DNA of 45,625 bases from an uncultured Lachnospiraceae bacterium. Lineage in GTDB: Bacteria; Bacillota; Clostridia; Lachnospirales; Lachnospiraceae. Positions 1 to 9,134 of the stretch are shown here, one piece after another. A program made the translations under genes and the position numbers. The notes under the pieces are model-generated. The model had not been told where the DNA came from, searched no databases, and worked only from the letters and a program-made list of their open reading frames with translations. Within the stretch, counting starts at the first letter, position 1. Every line of letters starts with the position of its first letter. The stretch covers positions 1 through 45,625 of the forward strand of contig CAJLRL010000020.1 in assembly GCA_905209075.1 (NCBI GenBank), written 5' to 3'.

Positions 1-2
1 AA

Positions 3-86
3 ATGATTAAAAACATAGTATTTGACATAGGAAACGTGCTTGTCAGGTTCCAGCCTAACGGTTTATCTGCCTGTCAATTATTTTGA
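3..86 (+). pseudogene. N-terminal stub of a HAD-family hydrolase
   Basis: An ATG at position 3 opens a 27-codon frame that begins MIKNIVFDIGNVLVRFQP and stops at TGA 84-86. The DxGxVL pattern after a hydrophobic strand is the first motif of HAD-superfamily phosphatases, where the Asp is the nucleophile; such proteins are normally about 200 residues. Resemblance to a HAD protein ends near position 57, where the 3' end of the minus-strand gene begins, so the rest of the gene seems to have been lost by a deletion or rearrangement. Only two bases precede the start in the window, so its promoter cannot be judged. No function is expected from the stub. Confidence 0.6.
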
Positions 87-588
87 TTATTATAAATGCG
101 TAAATGCCGCCGATAACAGCAGTTATCAGCTGTGTGAGGGAAAACTGCATCTGGAGAACTTTTATCATCGGTTTCATTTTTACCGGAAGCATCGTAGGTA
201 AAATTACAAGAGAAATAACTATTCCCATAAATGCAGCCTTTAATATCGCACCAATGCCCATTGAAAGCGGAAGAGAAACTTTTCCACCGAACTTATCCTT
301 TAAAAGGGCAATACATAATACGAGGATGATATTGCCAAGCATTATGCATGGAAACATCGCAGGGATTGCAGCCATAACAGGACTTCCGGTGATAAAGAAA
401 GAAGTTATGGGTGTAATGATGCTTAAAATTATTCCGCAGGCGAGTCCTGCATATACGACAGTTAAAATAAGAGCAGCATTTATTATCGGGCCGGTAATAT
501 ATACGCTTAAATTTTTGAGAAACTGGCTTACAATACATATTGCGAGCATGATAGCTGTGAGTGTTATCTGTTTTGTCTTTATTTTCAT
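55..588 (-). CDS. ECF-type transporter S component-like membrane protein
   Basis: This 177-residue protein is almost entirely hydrophobic. It opens with a short basic leader (MKIKTKQ) and has about five to six membrane segments, including residues 8-24, 34-60, 66-98 and 108-130. Length, leader and the small-residue-rich helices match S components of energy-coupling factor transporters, membrane subunits that bind a vitamin or similar micronutrient and share an ATPase module encoded elsewhere. The substrate cannot be read from the sequence. The start is supported by AAGGAGG about six bases upstream (minus strand). The gene stands alone, and its last codons overlap the broken HAD stub. A different small membrane family is possible. 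Confidence 0.6.
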   Translation of the reverse strand: MKIKTKQITLTAIMLAICIVSQFLKNLSVYITGPIINAALILTVVYAGLACGIILSIITPITSFFITGSPVMAAIPAMFPCIMLGNIILVLCIALLKDKFGGKVSLPLSMGIGAILKAAFMGIVISLVILPTMLPVKMKPMIKVLQMQFSLTQLITAVIGGIYAFIIIKIIDRQINR

Positions 589-690
589 AAAGCGCCTCCT
601 TAAATTTTACGTTTATTTACAATTTAATTGCAAACAGTTACATAATACTACTGTTGCCTGAAAAAATCAAAAAATATTTTGATTTTACTA

Positions 691-719
691 TTGCAATCTA
701 AACAGGTTTTTGATAGAAT
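691..719 (+). promoter_or_regulatory. Promoter of the tRNA-Leu gene
   Basis: TTGCAA (691-696) and TAGAAT (714-719) are separated by exactly 17 bases, a good housekeeping-sigma promoter. Transcription would start near 726, about five bases before the tRNA. Confidence 0.75.
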
Positions 720-730
720 ATAGTCTGTTC

Positions 731-814
731 GCAGGAGTGGCGGAATTGGCAGACGCGCAGGCTTCAGGTGCCTGTGGTAGCAATATCGTGTGGGTTCAAG
801 TCCCATCTCCTGCA
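731..814 (+). tRNA. tRNA-Leu (anticodon CAG)
   Basis: The 84-nt sequence folds as a class II tRNA. The acceptor stem is GCAGGAG (731-737) with CTCCTGC (807-813), with discriminator A814. The D arm is followed by an anticodon stem CAGGC/GCCTG around the loop TTCAGGT, giving anticodon CAG, which reads CUG. A long variable arm follows, as expected for leucine, and then a T arm with loop TTCAAGT. The 3' CCA is not encoded. Confidence 0.95.
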
Positions 815-822
815 TTAGCTGA

Positions 823-850
823 GGGAGCCGGAAATAAAGGCTTCCTTTTT
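823..850 (+). terminator. Terminator after tRNA-Leu
   Basis: GGGAGCC (823-829) pairs with GGCTTCC (839-845) across a 9-nt loop, with one G-T wobble, followed by five T. It lies only nine bases after the tRNA. The next gene starts 23 bases later, so that gene may rely on read-through. Confidence 0.75.
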
Positions 851-873
851 GAGTTATATGGGAAGACATTACT

Positions 874-2352
874 ATGAAAAAACTAAATTCGATTCTAAAA
901 GATGCAAGCGCATCCCCGGAACATCTGGTTATTTCCATAATTTTTTCGTTGTATGTTATGGAGTTTGTAAACCTTTTTATTGGAAGCATGGGAGGAATCC
1001 CGGCATTTATGGGTTCACTGGCAGTTTATTATATGCTTGCACTGGCAGTAAAAACAGAAAGTGAGGCTCAAAAAGGTAAGGCGGCAGACAAAACGCAGAT
1101 AAAGAATTTTCTTATAAATTATGTCCTGTTTTATGTAATTGTCTGGATAGCAATGGAGGTCATACTGTTTATTTCCAGATTTTCTGGCTGGGGAAATGTT
1201 AAAAAGCTTAATGTAAAACAGTACTTTAAAGGTATATATGGGGCATCAGTGTCAGATAGCTGGATATATATTTTTGCTGCGTTTCTTGTGTTTGCATTTA
1301 TTGTATCACTGTTTCCACTTATTTTTGTCAGAACGAGAAAATACTGGATAGAATATATTATGACGGACAGCGTTATACATGCGCTTATCTGTGTCATGAT
1401 AGTAGCTGTAGGTCGTATTTTTATATCTGGATCAGGCAGAAAGAAAGCAATGTGCGTGTTTGATGAATTGCTTTTATGTAAAAATATGGAAATATGGCAG
1501 ATCATGCTGTTTTTGGCAGCGGCAGTTATCTTAACTGTGGCAGAAGTGTATGCTGCATATAGGACTGCTCTTAAGATATGTATGATGCATCAGAAAGAAG
1601 TAAAGAAAAAAAGTGTCAGGATATCAACGGTGACAGTGGTACTTTTATTTGGATTGTGTGTGGCCGGAGCAGGAACGGTAGTGTTTTTTATGTCACCTGC
1701 AGATGATGAGGAGGCTGAGTACACAAGGGTTGCAAGGTGCCTTACAGACGATTCGAAGATGGGACCTATGGTATACAGATCGCAGGTGTATGTGCCGATA
1801 AAAATAGAGCTGGATTACGATGAAAATGGAAAAGCACTCGGTTACATAGGATACAAAGGTCAGGATTGTGAGAGCCGTTTCTATAAGATGGCTGTTGCAA
1901 ATGTATTATATTCAGACAAAAAGGATGATCAGACATATATGCAGATGTCAGGTGCGGACAGGTTATCCTACAAAAAAATGTCGGTCATGGAAAAAGTGGA
2001 TTCATGGAAAAGGGACAATGTTTTTCTACTCTGGGATGAGGACTGGAGCAGTGAATCTGCGTACAGCAAGGAAGTTACAGGCTATACCGAATGTGAGAAG
2101 CAGTTTGTTGAAAGTCTCGAGAATACATTTGGAGAGGTAAAGATAGATCCGCAGGATTTCAAAAAGTACGATGCGTACTTTACTATAGAAAGCTATCCGG
2201 CAATGAAGGATGCCGTTGAGGGGGACAACCAGATAGGAACATGGGTTGGCTGTATTCTTGTAAAGGATAATAAATTTTACTATGGAAGCTATGAAAATCA
2301 GATAACCGGGGTCCAGCTTCAAAAGCTTCTTGATGTGCTTGGAGGAAATTAG
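874..2352 (+). CDS. Seven-helix membrane protein with extracytoplasmic C-terminal domain, unknown function
   Basis: I do not recognise this 492-residue protein. Residues 1-275 carry about seven hydrophobic segments (near 19-39, 43-62, 78-100, 127-150, 167-185, 206-229 and 251-275). Residues 276-492 form one soluble, probably external, domain with no Cys motif or known catalytic signature, rich in charged and aromatic residues and starting with an acidic stretch (DDEEAEY). ATG 874 has a modest GGAAG upstream. An earlier ATG at 849 is in another frame and codes only 71 residues. The gene follows a tRNA terminator, and no separate promoter was seen. It could be a sensor or a cell-envelope protein, but nothing in the sequence decides this. 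Confidence 0.75.
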   Translation: MKKLNSILKDASASPEHLVISIIFSLYVMEFVNLFIGSMGGIPAFMGSLAVYYMLALAVKTESEAQKGKAADKTQIKNFLINYVLFYVIVWIAMEVILFISRFSGWGNVKKLNVKQYFKGIYGASVSDSWIYIFAAFLVFAFIVSLFPLIFVRTRKYWIEYIMTDSVIHALICVMIVAVGRIFISGSGRKKAMCVFDELLLCKNMEIWQIMLFLAAAVILTVAEVYAAYRTALKICMMHQKEVKKKSVRISTVTVVLLFGLCVAGAGTVVFFMSPADDEEAEYTRVARCLTDDSKMGPMVYRSQVYVPIKIELDYDENGKALGYIGYKGQDCESRFYKMAVANVLYSDKKDDQTYMQMSGADRLSYKKMSVMEKVDSWKRDNVFLLWDEDWSSESAYSKEVTGYTECEKQFVESLENTFGEVKIDPQDFKKYDAYFTIESYPAMKDAVEGDNQIGTWVGCILVKDNKFYYGSYENQITGVQLQKLLDVLGGN

Positions 2353-2472
2353 CACATAAATTTTTTGAAATAAAATTCAAAAAAATAAAGGAAAAGCAAA
2401 AAATACATAGAATTATAAAAATGTAGGCATGAAAGTTGTTATTACGCCAGTCACAAGGAGGCATGGGCATAT

Positions 2473-3486
2473 ATGACAATCAGGCAGCAGATAGAAGAGC
2501 GTGAAGAGGAAATTTTAAGTCCTTTTGCGTGTCTAAGCATAAATTCAAAAGGTCGTGACAAGGATGAGCCGCAGTGTGATATAAGACCTGTTTTTCAAAG
2601 AGACAGGGATCGGATATTACATAGCAAATCATTCCGGCGTCTGAAAAACAAAACACAGGTGTTCCTGACTCCGAAAGGGGATCATTACAGGACGAGAATG
2701 TCTCATACACTTGAGGTATCGCAGAATGCAAGGACGATAGCCAAGGCTCTGCGGTTAAATGAGGATCTGGTTGAGGCGATAGCGTTAGGACATGATCTTG
2801 GCCACACACCATTTGGACATGCAGGAGAGAATATTTTAAATGAGATATATGAAGGCGGCTTTAAACACAATGAGCAGAGTGTGAGAATTGTTGAAAAGCT
2901 TGAAAAAGATGGTGCAGGACTTAATCTTACATGGGAGGTAAGGGATGGCATACTAAACCATCAGACGAGTCTTATGCCGCACACGCTTGAAGGCAAAATA
3001 GTGCGTCTATCAGATAAGATAGCATATATCAATTCTGATTTTGATGATGCGATAAGAGCGCAGCTATTATGCGAGGATGATATTCCTCTTGAAATAAGGA
3101 AGACGCTCGGTTTTGACACAAAAAGCCGGCTTAATCATATGATACACAATATAATCACAAACAGCATGGATAAGGATGACATAATGATGTCGGAGGAATC
3201 AGCACAGGCAATGAAAGAACTCCGCAGATTTATGTTTGAGAACCTATATAAAAATCCCGTTGCTAAGAGTGAAGAAGTAAAGGCGAAAGCCATGTTAAAG
3301 CAGCTGTATCATTACTATATGGATCACATAGATGAACTTCCAGACAAGCTTCTTGTTATGCTGGATAACGGAGAAGACAGGGGGCGTATAGTCTGCGATT
3401 ACATATCGGGAATGACAGATCAGTATGCTATAACAAAATTCCATGAATATTTTGTGCCGGTGGCATGGGAAATAGATGGATATTAA
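2473..3486 (+). CDS. dgt: dGTPase-like HD-domain phosphohydrolase
   Basis: The 337-residue protein belongs to the deoxyguanosinetriphosphate triphosphohydrolase-like family, which cleaves dNTPs to deoxynucleosides and triphosphate and so tunes dNTP pools. Visible marks are the N-terminal KSFRRLKNKTQVF block, His78 in SHTLEV, and the metal-binding pair His107-Asp108 in GHDLGHTPFGHAGE. The size fits the shorter Gram-positive type, in which substrate range is broader than dGTP. The start has AAGGAGG 11 bases upstream. It leads an operon with dnaG, rpoD, trmK and a nucleoside kinase, so nucleotide supply and replication priming share a transcript. No clear promoter was found in the 120 AT-rich bases before it. 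Confidence 0.92.
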   Translation: MTIRQQIEEREEEILSPFACLSINSKGRDKDEPQCDIRPVFQRDRDRILHSKSFRRLKNKTQVFLTPKGDHYRTRMSHTLEVSQNARTIAKALRLNEDLVEAIALGHDLGHTPFGHAGENILNEIYEGGFKHNEQSVRIVEKLEKDGAGLNLTWEVRDGILNHQTSLMPHTLEGKIVRLSDKIAYINSDFDDAIRAQLLCEDDIPLEIRKTLGFDTKSRLNHMIHNIITNSMDKDDIMMSEESAQAMKELRRFMFENLYKNPVAKSEEVKAKAMLKQLYHYYMDHIDELPDKLLVMLDNGEDRGRIVCDYISGMTDQYAITKFHEYFVPVAWEIDGY

Positions 3487-3551
3487 ATGGATAAATATAA
3501 AATTTATTATAGATTTATTATTAGATCATAGATAGAGAGGAACAATAAATA

Positions 3552-5333
3552 ATGCCGTACTATTCTGATGAACTTATTGAGGAAGTACGTTCCAGAAATG
3601 ACATAGTGGATGTCATCGGAGGATATGTACATCTTCAAAAAAAGGGGAGTACATATTTTGGCTTATGTCCGTTCCACAATGAAAAAACAGGTTCGTTTTC
3701 TGTATCACCGAATAAACAGATGTATTACTGTTTTGGATGCGGAGCGGGTGGAAATGTTTTTACATTTCTTATGCAATATGAAAATTTTACATTTACAGAG
3801 GCTATGCAGGAGCTTGCAGATCGTGTAGGGGTCGAGCTTCCTAAGCAGGAGATGACTGCAGCGCAGAAGCGGGAGGCGGATAAAAGGACACGTCTTTTGA
3901 AAATAAATAAAGAAGCGGCAAAATATTTTTACACTCTTTTAAGGAGTGAAAGAGGAAAGCGGGCTCATGATTATTTTAAGAAAAGAGAGCTTTCGGATGA
4001 AACGATGCAGAAATTCGGTCTTGGATACTCTGATCAGTATAGTGATGATCTATACAGATATTTAAGAAGCCGTGGATATGATGATGAGATCCTAAAAGAA
4101 TCAGGACTGGTGACCATAGATGAAGTGCGTGGAGGACACGACAAATTCTGGAATCGCGCAATGTTTCCGATAATGGATGTCCATAACCGCGTTATAGGTT
4201 TTGGTGGACGTGTTATGGGGGATGGCGAACCGAAATATTTAAATTCCCCGGAGACAAAGATTTTTGACAAGAGCCGTAATCTTTACGGACTTAATATAGC
4301 AAGGACAACAAGGAAAAACCAGCTTTTATTGTGCGAGGGATATATGGATGTTATAGCATTACATCAGGCAGGATTTGACAATGCTGTGGCATCGCTTGGA
4401 ACCGCTCTTACGAGTGGACATGCATCATTGCTAAAACGCTACACAAAAGAAGTATATCTGACATATGACAGTGATGGCGCCGGGGTAAAGGCTGCACTAC
4501 GTGCGATCCCGATATTAAAAGAGGTCGGGATTACAACCAAAATCATCAACATGCGGCCGTACAAGGATCCGGATGAATTTATAAAGGCACTCGGAGCCGG
4601 GGCATATCAGGAAAGAATTGACAATGCAGAAAACAGTTTTATGTTTCAGATCCGCATAATGCAGGAAAGCTACGATATGAAAGATCCTGAGTCAAAGACA
4701 GCTTTCTATAACGAGATGGCGAAGAAACTTTTAGATTTTCCGGAAGAACTTGAAAGAAATAACTATATACAGGCGGTTGCGGAAACTTACAATATAGGTT
4801 TTGAAGAGTTGCGCCGCCTTGTAAATTCTCTTGCGGTAAAGGGCGGAATAGTTAAAGAGAGGACACCTCTTAAGAGTGGTATCAATGAGAAAAACAAAAA
4901 AGAAGACGGAATGAAGCAGTCACAGAAGCTGCTCCTTACATGGCTCATAGAAGATACCGGTCTTTTTAAAAAAATAAATGGATATATATCTGAGAATGAT
5001 TTCACAGAGGATTTATATCACAGGGTGGCTGTGATGGTGTTTACACAGTTTAAGACTGACGGAGCCGTAAATCCGGCAAAAATAGTCAGCATGTTTCCGG
5101 ATGAAGAGGAACAGCGTCAGGTTGCAGGTCTTTTTAATGCTACTATCCACAAAGTTGAGGGAAAGAATGATAAAGAAACAGCCCTTAAGGAGACTATTAT
5201 AAGAGTAAAGGAAAACAGCATTAATTACAGATCAGCCCATCTTTCACCGACCGATATGGAAGGGATGATGAAGATAATAGACGATAAAAGATCACTGGAA
5301 GAATTAGAAAAATTGCATATTTCTATCGATTAG
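3552..5333 (+). CDS. dnaG: DNA primase
   Basis: DnaG (593 residues) makes the RNA primers for lagging-strand synthesis at the replication fork. The N-terminal zinc-binding domain shows Cys39, His42, Cys60 and Cys63. The RNA polymerase core follows, with the TOPRIM elements CEGYMDVIAL (Glu plus following fold) and the DSDGAG acidic motif that binds the catalytic magnesium. The C-terminal part, after about residue 440, would be the helicase-binding domain. Length is typical. The start has GAGAGGAA upstream. It lies between dgt and rpoD, the classic macromolecular-synthesis arrangement of Gram-positive bacteria. Confidence 0.97.
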   Translation: MPYYSDELIEEVRSRNDIVDVIGGYVHLQKKGSTYFGLCPFHNEKTGSFSVSPNKQMYYCFGCGAGGNVFTFLMQYENFTFTEAMQELADRVGVELPKQEMTAAQKREADKRTRLLKINKEAAKYFYTLLRSERGKRAHDYFKKRELSDETMQKFGLGYSDQYSDDLYRYLRSRGYDDEILKESGLVTIDEVRGGHDKFWNRAMFPIMDVHNRVIGFGGRVMGDGEPKYLNSPETKIFDKSRNLYGLNIARTTRKNQLLLCEGYMDVIALHQAGFDNAVASLGTALTSGHASLLKRYTKEVYLTYDSDGAGVKAALRAIPILKEVGITTKIINMRPYKDPDEFIKALGAGAYQERIDNAENSFMFQIRIMQESYDMKDPESKTAFYNEMAKKLLDFPEELERNNYIQAVAETYNIGFEELRRLVNSLAVKGGIVKERTPLKSGINEKNKKEDGMKQSQKLLLTWLIEDTGLFKKINGYISENDFTEDLYHRVAVMVFTQFKTDGAVNPAKIVSMFPDEEEQRQVAGLFNATIHKVEGKNDKETALKETIIRVKENSINYRSAHLSPTDMEGMMKIIDDKRSLEELEKLHISID

Positions 5334-5367
5334 GGAAAAAATACTAGAACAAAGAGGAAAAATTATA

Positions 5368-6627
5368 ATGGCTAAGAAAAAAGAACAGGCAGAAGTAGTA
5401 GAAACAGCAGAAATGAAAGCAAAGTTCCAGCAGAAGCTTATTGAATTGCTGGCACTTGGCAAGAAAAAGAAAAATATTTTGGAATATCAGGAAATCAGTG
5501 ATTTCTTCAAAGATATGAACCTTGATCCTGAAAAACTCGAGCTTGTGCTTGATTATCTTGAGCACAATGGCATTGACGTGCTTAAGATCAGTGATGATGA
5601 TGACGATGTAGATGATGATATTCTGCTTGACGAGGAAGACGAGGTAGAGGTAGACAAGATCGATCTTTCTGTTCCTGATGGAGTAAGCGTTGAGGATCCT
5701 GTAAGAATGTACTTAAAAGAGATAGGAAAAGTTCCGCTTCTTAGTGCTGATGAAGAGATCGAGCTTGCGCAGAAGATGGAGGATGGTGCAGTTGCAGCAG
5801 AAAAGATATCTATCTTAAAGGGCAGAATGGATAATGCAACAGACGAAGAGAAAGCAGACTTAAAGGACGAGATAAAGAAGCTCCAGAAGGAGGTTGATTT
5901 TGGCGCTGATGCAAAAAAACGCCTTGCTGAAGCAAACTTACGTCTTGTTGTAAGTATCGCAAAAAGATATGTGGGACGAGGAATGCTCTTCCTTGATCTT
6001 ATTCAGGAGGGAAATCTTGGCCTTATAAAAGCTGTAGAAAAATTTGACTACAAAAAAGGATACAAGTTCTCGACATATGCTACATGGTGGATACGTCAGG
6101 CAATAACCAGAGCAATTGCAGATCAGGCAAGAACGATCCGTATTCCTGTGCATATGGTAGAGACGATAAATAAATTAATAAGAGTCTCACGACAGCTCTT
6201 ACAGGAACTCGGAAGAGAGCCGTCTCCGGAAGAAATCGCAGCAGAGATGAATATGCCTGTAGAAAGAGTACGTGAGATATTAAAGATATCACAGGAACCG
6301 GTTTCGCTTGAGACACCTATCGGAGAAGAGGAAGACTCACATCTTGGTGACTTTATAAAGGATGATAATGTCCCTGTACCGGCAGATGCGGCTGCATTTA
6401 CACTACTTAAAGAGCAGCTTGAGGAAGTACTTGGAACACTTACAGAAAGAGAACAGAAAGTTCTTACACTTCGTTTTGGCTTAGAGGATGGAAGAGCCCG
6501 CACTCTTGAGGAAGTAGGTAAGGAGTTTAATGTAACACGAGAAAGAATCAGACAGATTGAGGCAAAAGCTCTCAGAAAACTTCGTCATCCTAGCCGTAGC
6601 AGAAAGCTGAAGGATTATCTGGAGTAA
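5368..6627 (+). CDS. rpoD: Primary sigma factor of RNA polymerase
   Basis: This is the housekeeping sigma-70 factor (SigA/RpoD, 419 residues), which directs RNA polymerase to standard -35/-10 promoters such as those found across this window. Region 1.1 spans about residues 18-72. A very acidic linker (about 76-97, Asp/Glu run) leads to region 1.2 (DPVRMYLKEIGKVPLL, from 110). Region 2 (about 188-260) holds the RLVVSIAKRY and YATWWIRQAITRA motifs for -10 recognition and melting. Region 4.2 (about 379-407) is the helix-turn-helix for the -35 box. The start has AGAGGAAA upstream. It follows dnaG by 34 bases, and trmK begins one base after its stop. Confidence 0.98.
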   Translation: MAKKKEQAEVVETAEMKAKFQQKLIELLALGKKKKNILEYQEISDFFKDMNLDPEKLELVLDYLEHNGIDVLKISDDDDDVDDDILLDEEDEVEVDKIDLSVPDGVSVEDPVRMYLKEIGKVPLLSADEEIELAQKMEDGAVAAEKISILKGRMDNATDEEKADLKDEIKKLQKEVDFGADAKKRLAEANLRLVVSIAKRYVGRGMLFLDLIQEGNLGLIKAVEKFDYKKGYKFSTYATWWIRQAITRAIADQARTIRIPVHMVETINKLIRVSRQLLQELGREPSPEEIAAEMNMPVERVREILKISQEPVSLETPIGEEEDSHLGDFIKDDNVPVPADAAAFTLLKEQLEEVLGTLTEREQKVLTLRFGLEDGRARTLEEVGKEFNVTRERIRQIEAKALRKLRHPSRSRKLKDYLE

Positions 6628-6628
6628 A

Positions 6629-7372
6629 ATGATTAAATTATCTAAACGAATGAAGGCAGTTGCATCTATGGTTACACAGGGATACAAGCTTTGTGATGTT
6701 GGAACAGACCATGGATATGTACCAATCTCACTTGTTACGGATGGGACTATACCGGAAGCTATTGCAGTTGATATTAATAAGGGACCGCTTGAACGTGCAA
6801 ATCTCCATATACGTTCATGCGGACTTGAGGATAAGATAACTACAAGACTTTCAGATGGATTGTCTGCAGTAAAAGAGGGAGAGGCCGAGTCCATCATCAT
6901 TGCGGGAATGGGTGGTGAACTCGTAATACATATTCTGACAGAGGGAGATGCTGTCTGCAAAAAAGCAAAAGAACTTATACTACAGCCACAGTCGGATATC
7001 CACAAAGTCCGGTACTACGTGAGAAATGCCGGGTATAAGATAGTCGATGAAGACATGGTTTTAGAAGACGGAAAATATTATCCGATCATGCGTGTCGTAA
7101 ATGATACAAACAATTATGCGTGGGATAACATGGATGATATTTCGGTCGCTGTGTGCGATCTATATGGACCGTTTCTCATTAAAAACGGTAATCCGGTGCT
7201 TAGAAAATTTCTTGTAAAAGAACACCATAAGCTTGCGGACATAATGCGTCAGCTTAAGAAACAGGAATCTTCTGATGCAATATTAAATAGAATAGAACAG
7301 GTAAATAAGCAGATAGAGTATAATGAGGCTGCTTATTCAACTATGGGGGCGATTCGTAATGCAGGAATATAA
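6629..7372 (+). CDS. trmK: tRNA (adenine-22-N1)-methyltransferase
   Basis: TrmK methylates N1 of A22 in the D-loop region of tRNA, using SAM. The protein (247 residues) shows the class I methyltransferase signature CDVGTDHGYVPISL near residues 22-35, the acidic end of strand two (AVDINKGPLERA) and the IIIAGMGGE block typical of this family. Position directly after the primary sigma factor gene is the usual one in Bacillota. It starts one base after the rpoD stop, implying translational coupling, and its end overlaps the next gene by 14 bases. Confidence 0.9.
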   Translation: MIKLSKRMKAVASMVTQGYKLCDVGTDHGYVPISLVTDGTIPEAIAVDINKGPLERANLHIRSCGLEDKITTRLSDGLSAVKEGEAESIIIAGMGGELVIHILTEGDAVCKKAKELILQPQSDIHKVRYYVRNAGYKIVDEDMVLEDGKYYPIMRVVNDTNNYAWDNMDDISVAVCDLYGPFLIKNGNPVLRKFLVKEHHKLADIMRQLKKQESSDAILNRIEQVNKQIEYNEAAYSTMGAIRNAGI

Positions 7373-9038
7373 AATAGACATAGTTCTTCCTGATGGAAAT
7401 ATTGAAAAAGCAAATGTAGAAGAAAATACAAAAATCGAGGAACTTGCAAAAAAATATAATCCATTTTTTAAAAATCCGATTATATTGTCTATATATAATG
7501 GAAAATTAAGAGAACTTTGTAAAAAGATCGACCGTGACGGTAAGATCGAATTTCTGACTATAGCAGACAGGGATGGAAGAAGAACATACAGGAGAAGTGT
7601 AATACTTCTTCTGCAGAGAGCAGTTCAGAAATTATACGGAGATGAAGTAGAACTTAAAGTGCTGCATTCCCTGGGAGAGGGATATTATTGTGAGATAATA
7701 AACCTAAACAAAAGTGTACTTAAGCTCCATGAAGATGATATTTCATCCATAAAAAAGACTATGGATCAGCTTGTGCAGCAAAATATCCCTATCACAAAGA
7801 GCAGCGAGAAAACACAGGCCGCAGAGGAAATGTTTGCAGGTCTTGGAATGAAGGATAAAGAAAGACTGCTGCATTACAGGCGCAGCTCACGCGTCAATAT
7901 ATATGAATTAGATGGTATAAAAGACTATTTCTATGGCTATATGGCGCCATCTACCGGAGTCCTGAGATATTATGACGTTGTTTCATATGAGGATGGATTT
8001 GTTATTGTTTTTCCTTCAAAGGGTTCAAACAAAGTTGAGTCTCTTAATACTTCAAACAAATTATTTCATACGCTTGATGAGTCACGGGACTGGAGCCGTA
8101 TGCTTGGAATAGGCACAGTAGGGGCATTAAACGATGCTATCTCAGCTGGAAAAGGACAGCAGATAATGCTTTTGCAGGAAGCCTTAATGGAAGAGAAGAT
8201 AGGAAGGCTTGCAGCTGTTATTGCAGGAGACGATAAAAAGAAATTTGTGATGATAGCAGGACCGTCATCATCGGGAAAGACTTCGTTTGCAAACAGGCTG
8301 TCAATACAGCTTACAGCAAAGGGATTGAAGCCACATCCGGTAAGTCTGGACGATTACTATGCCGACAGGGAATTTTGTCCGAGAAATCCGGACGGAAGCT
8401 TTGATTTTGAATGTCTCGAAGCGTTGGATGTCGATCAGTTTAATAAAGACATGATGGATCTTTTAAACGGAATGGAAGTTAAGATGCCATCGTTTAATTT
8501 TAAGACAGGTAAACGTGAATACAGAGGTGATACCCTTAAGCTGGGAGATGGTGATATCCTTGTCATAGAGGGGATACACGGATTGAATGATAAGCTGTCA
8601 TACATGCTTCCTTCAGAGTGTAAATTCAAGATCTATATTTCTGCGCTCACACAGCTTAATATTGATGAGCATAATCCTCTTCCGACTACAGATTCCCGCC
8701 TGATAAGAAGAATAGTAAGGGATGCACGTACAAGAGGAACAAATGCTAGGGAAACTATAGCTATGTGGCCATCAGTAAGAAATGGTGAGGAAAAAAATAT
8801 TTTCCCTTATCAGGATAGTGCTGATGTGATGTTTAATTCTGCGCTCATATATGAGCTCCCTGTTTTAAAAGTGTATGCTGAACCGCTTCTTTTTGGAATT
8901 GGAAATGACTGCCCGGAATACCTCGAGGCAAAAAGACTCCTTAAGTTTTTAGATTATTTTCTGCCACTTCCGGCGGAGGGGATACCGAACAATTCACTTG
9001 TGAGGGAGTTTGTCGGTGGCAGCTGCTTTAACGTTTGA
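7359..9038 (+). CDS. Nucleoside (uridine) kinase with N-terminal TGS domain
   Basis: The 559-residue protein joins a TGS domain (about 1-68) and a threonyl-tRNA-synthetase-like second domain (about 70-250) to a P-loop uridine kinase/phosphoribulokinase domain (about 290-555). The kinase has Walker A GPSSSGKT at 301-308, followed by the SLDDYY block and VIEGIHGLN. It is predicted to phosphorylate a nucleoside, probably uridine or cytidine, with ATP; whether the TGS part binds RNA or a nucleotide is unknown. ATG 7359 is preferred over an in-frame start at 7323 because GGGGG lies just upstream, the protein then begins directly with the TGS fold, and the overlap with trmK shrinks from 50 to 14 bases. 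It is the last gene of the dgt-rpoD operon. Confidence 0.85.
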   Translation: MQEYKIDIVLPDGNIEKANVEENTKIEELAKKYNPFFKNPIILSIYNGKLRELCKKIDRDGKIEFLTIADRDGRRTYRRSVILLLQRAVQKLYGDEVELKVLHSLGEGYYCEIINLNKSVLKLHEDDISSIKKTMDQLVQQNIPITKSSEKTQAAEEMFAGLGMKDKERLLHYRRSSRVNIYELDGIKDYFYGYMAPSTGVLRYYDVVSYEDGFVIVFPSKGSNKVESLNTSNKLFHTLDESRDWSRMLGIGTVGALNDAISAGKGQQIMLLQEALMEEKIGRLAAVIAGDDKKKFVMIAGPSSSGKTSFANRLSIQLTAKGLKPHPVSLDDYYADREFCPRNPDGSFDFECLEALDVDQFNKDMMDLLNGMEVKMPSFNFKTGKREYRGDTLKLGDGDILVIEGIHGLNDKLSYMLPSECKFKIYISALTQLNIDEHNPLPTTDSRLIRRIVRDARTRGTNARETIAMWPSVRNGEEKNIFPYQDSADVMFNSALIYELPVLKVYAEPLLFGIGNDCPEYLEAKRLLKFLDYFLPLPAEGIPNNSLVREFVGGSCFNV

Positions 9039-9057
9039 TAATTAATGATAAAAATAA

Positions 9058-9134
9058 AAAATGCCGGCTGATCTTGATATGTACCGATTTTACCGGATAA
9101 CGGTAAAAGGACATATCAAATCAGCCGGCATTTT
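9058..9134. terminator. Large nested hairpin, bidirectional terminator
   Basis: AAAATGCCGGCTGA (9058-9071) pairs with TCAGCCGGCATTTT (9121-9134). TTGATATGT (9074-9082) pairs with ACATATCAA (9111-9119), and a third stem TTTTACCG/CGGTAAAA (9088-9095, 9101-9108) closes the tip. A-rich and T-rich flanks on both sides allow termination from either direction between two convergent genes. The right arm contains the stop codon of the minus-strand hydrolase (9121-9123). Confidence 0.88.

Noticed and set aside
2361..2384. TTTTTTGAA / TTCAAAAAA hairpin upstream of dgt
   Set aside because: The stem is nearly all A-T and is not followed by a T tract on the plus strand; it is expected by chance in such AT-rich sequence.
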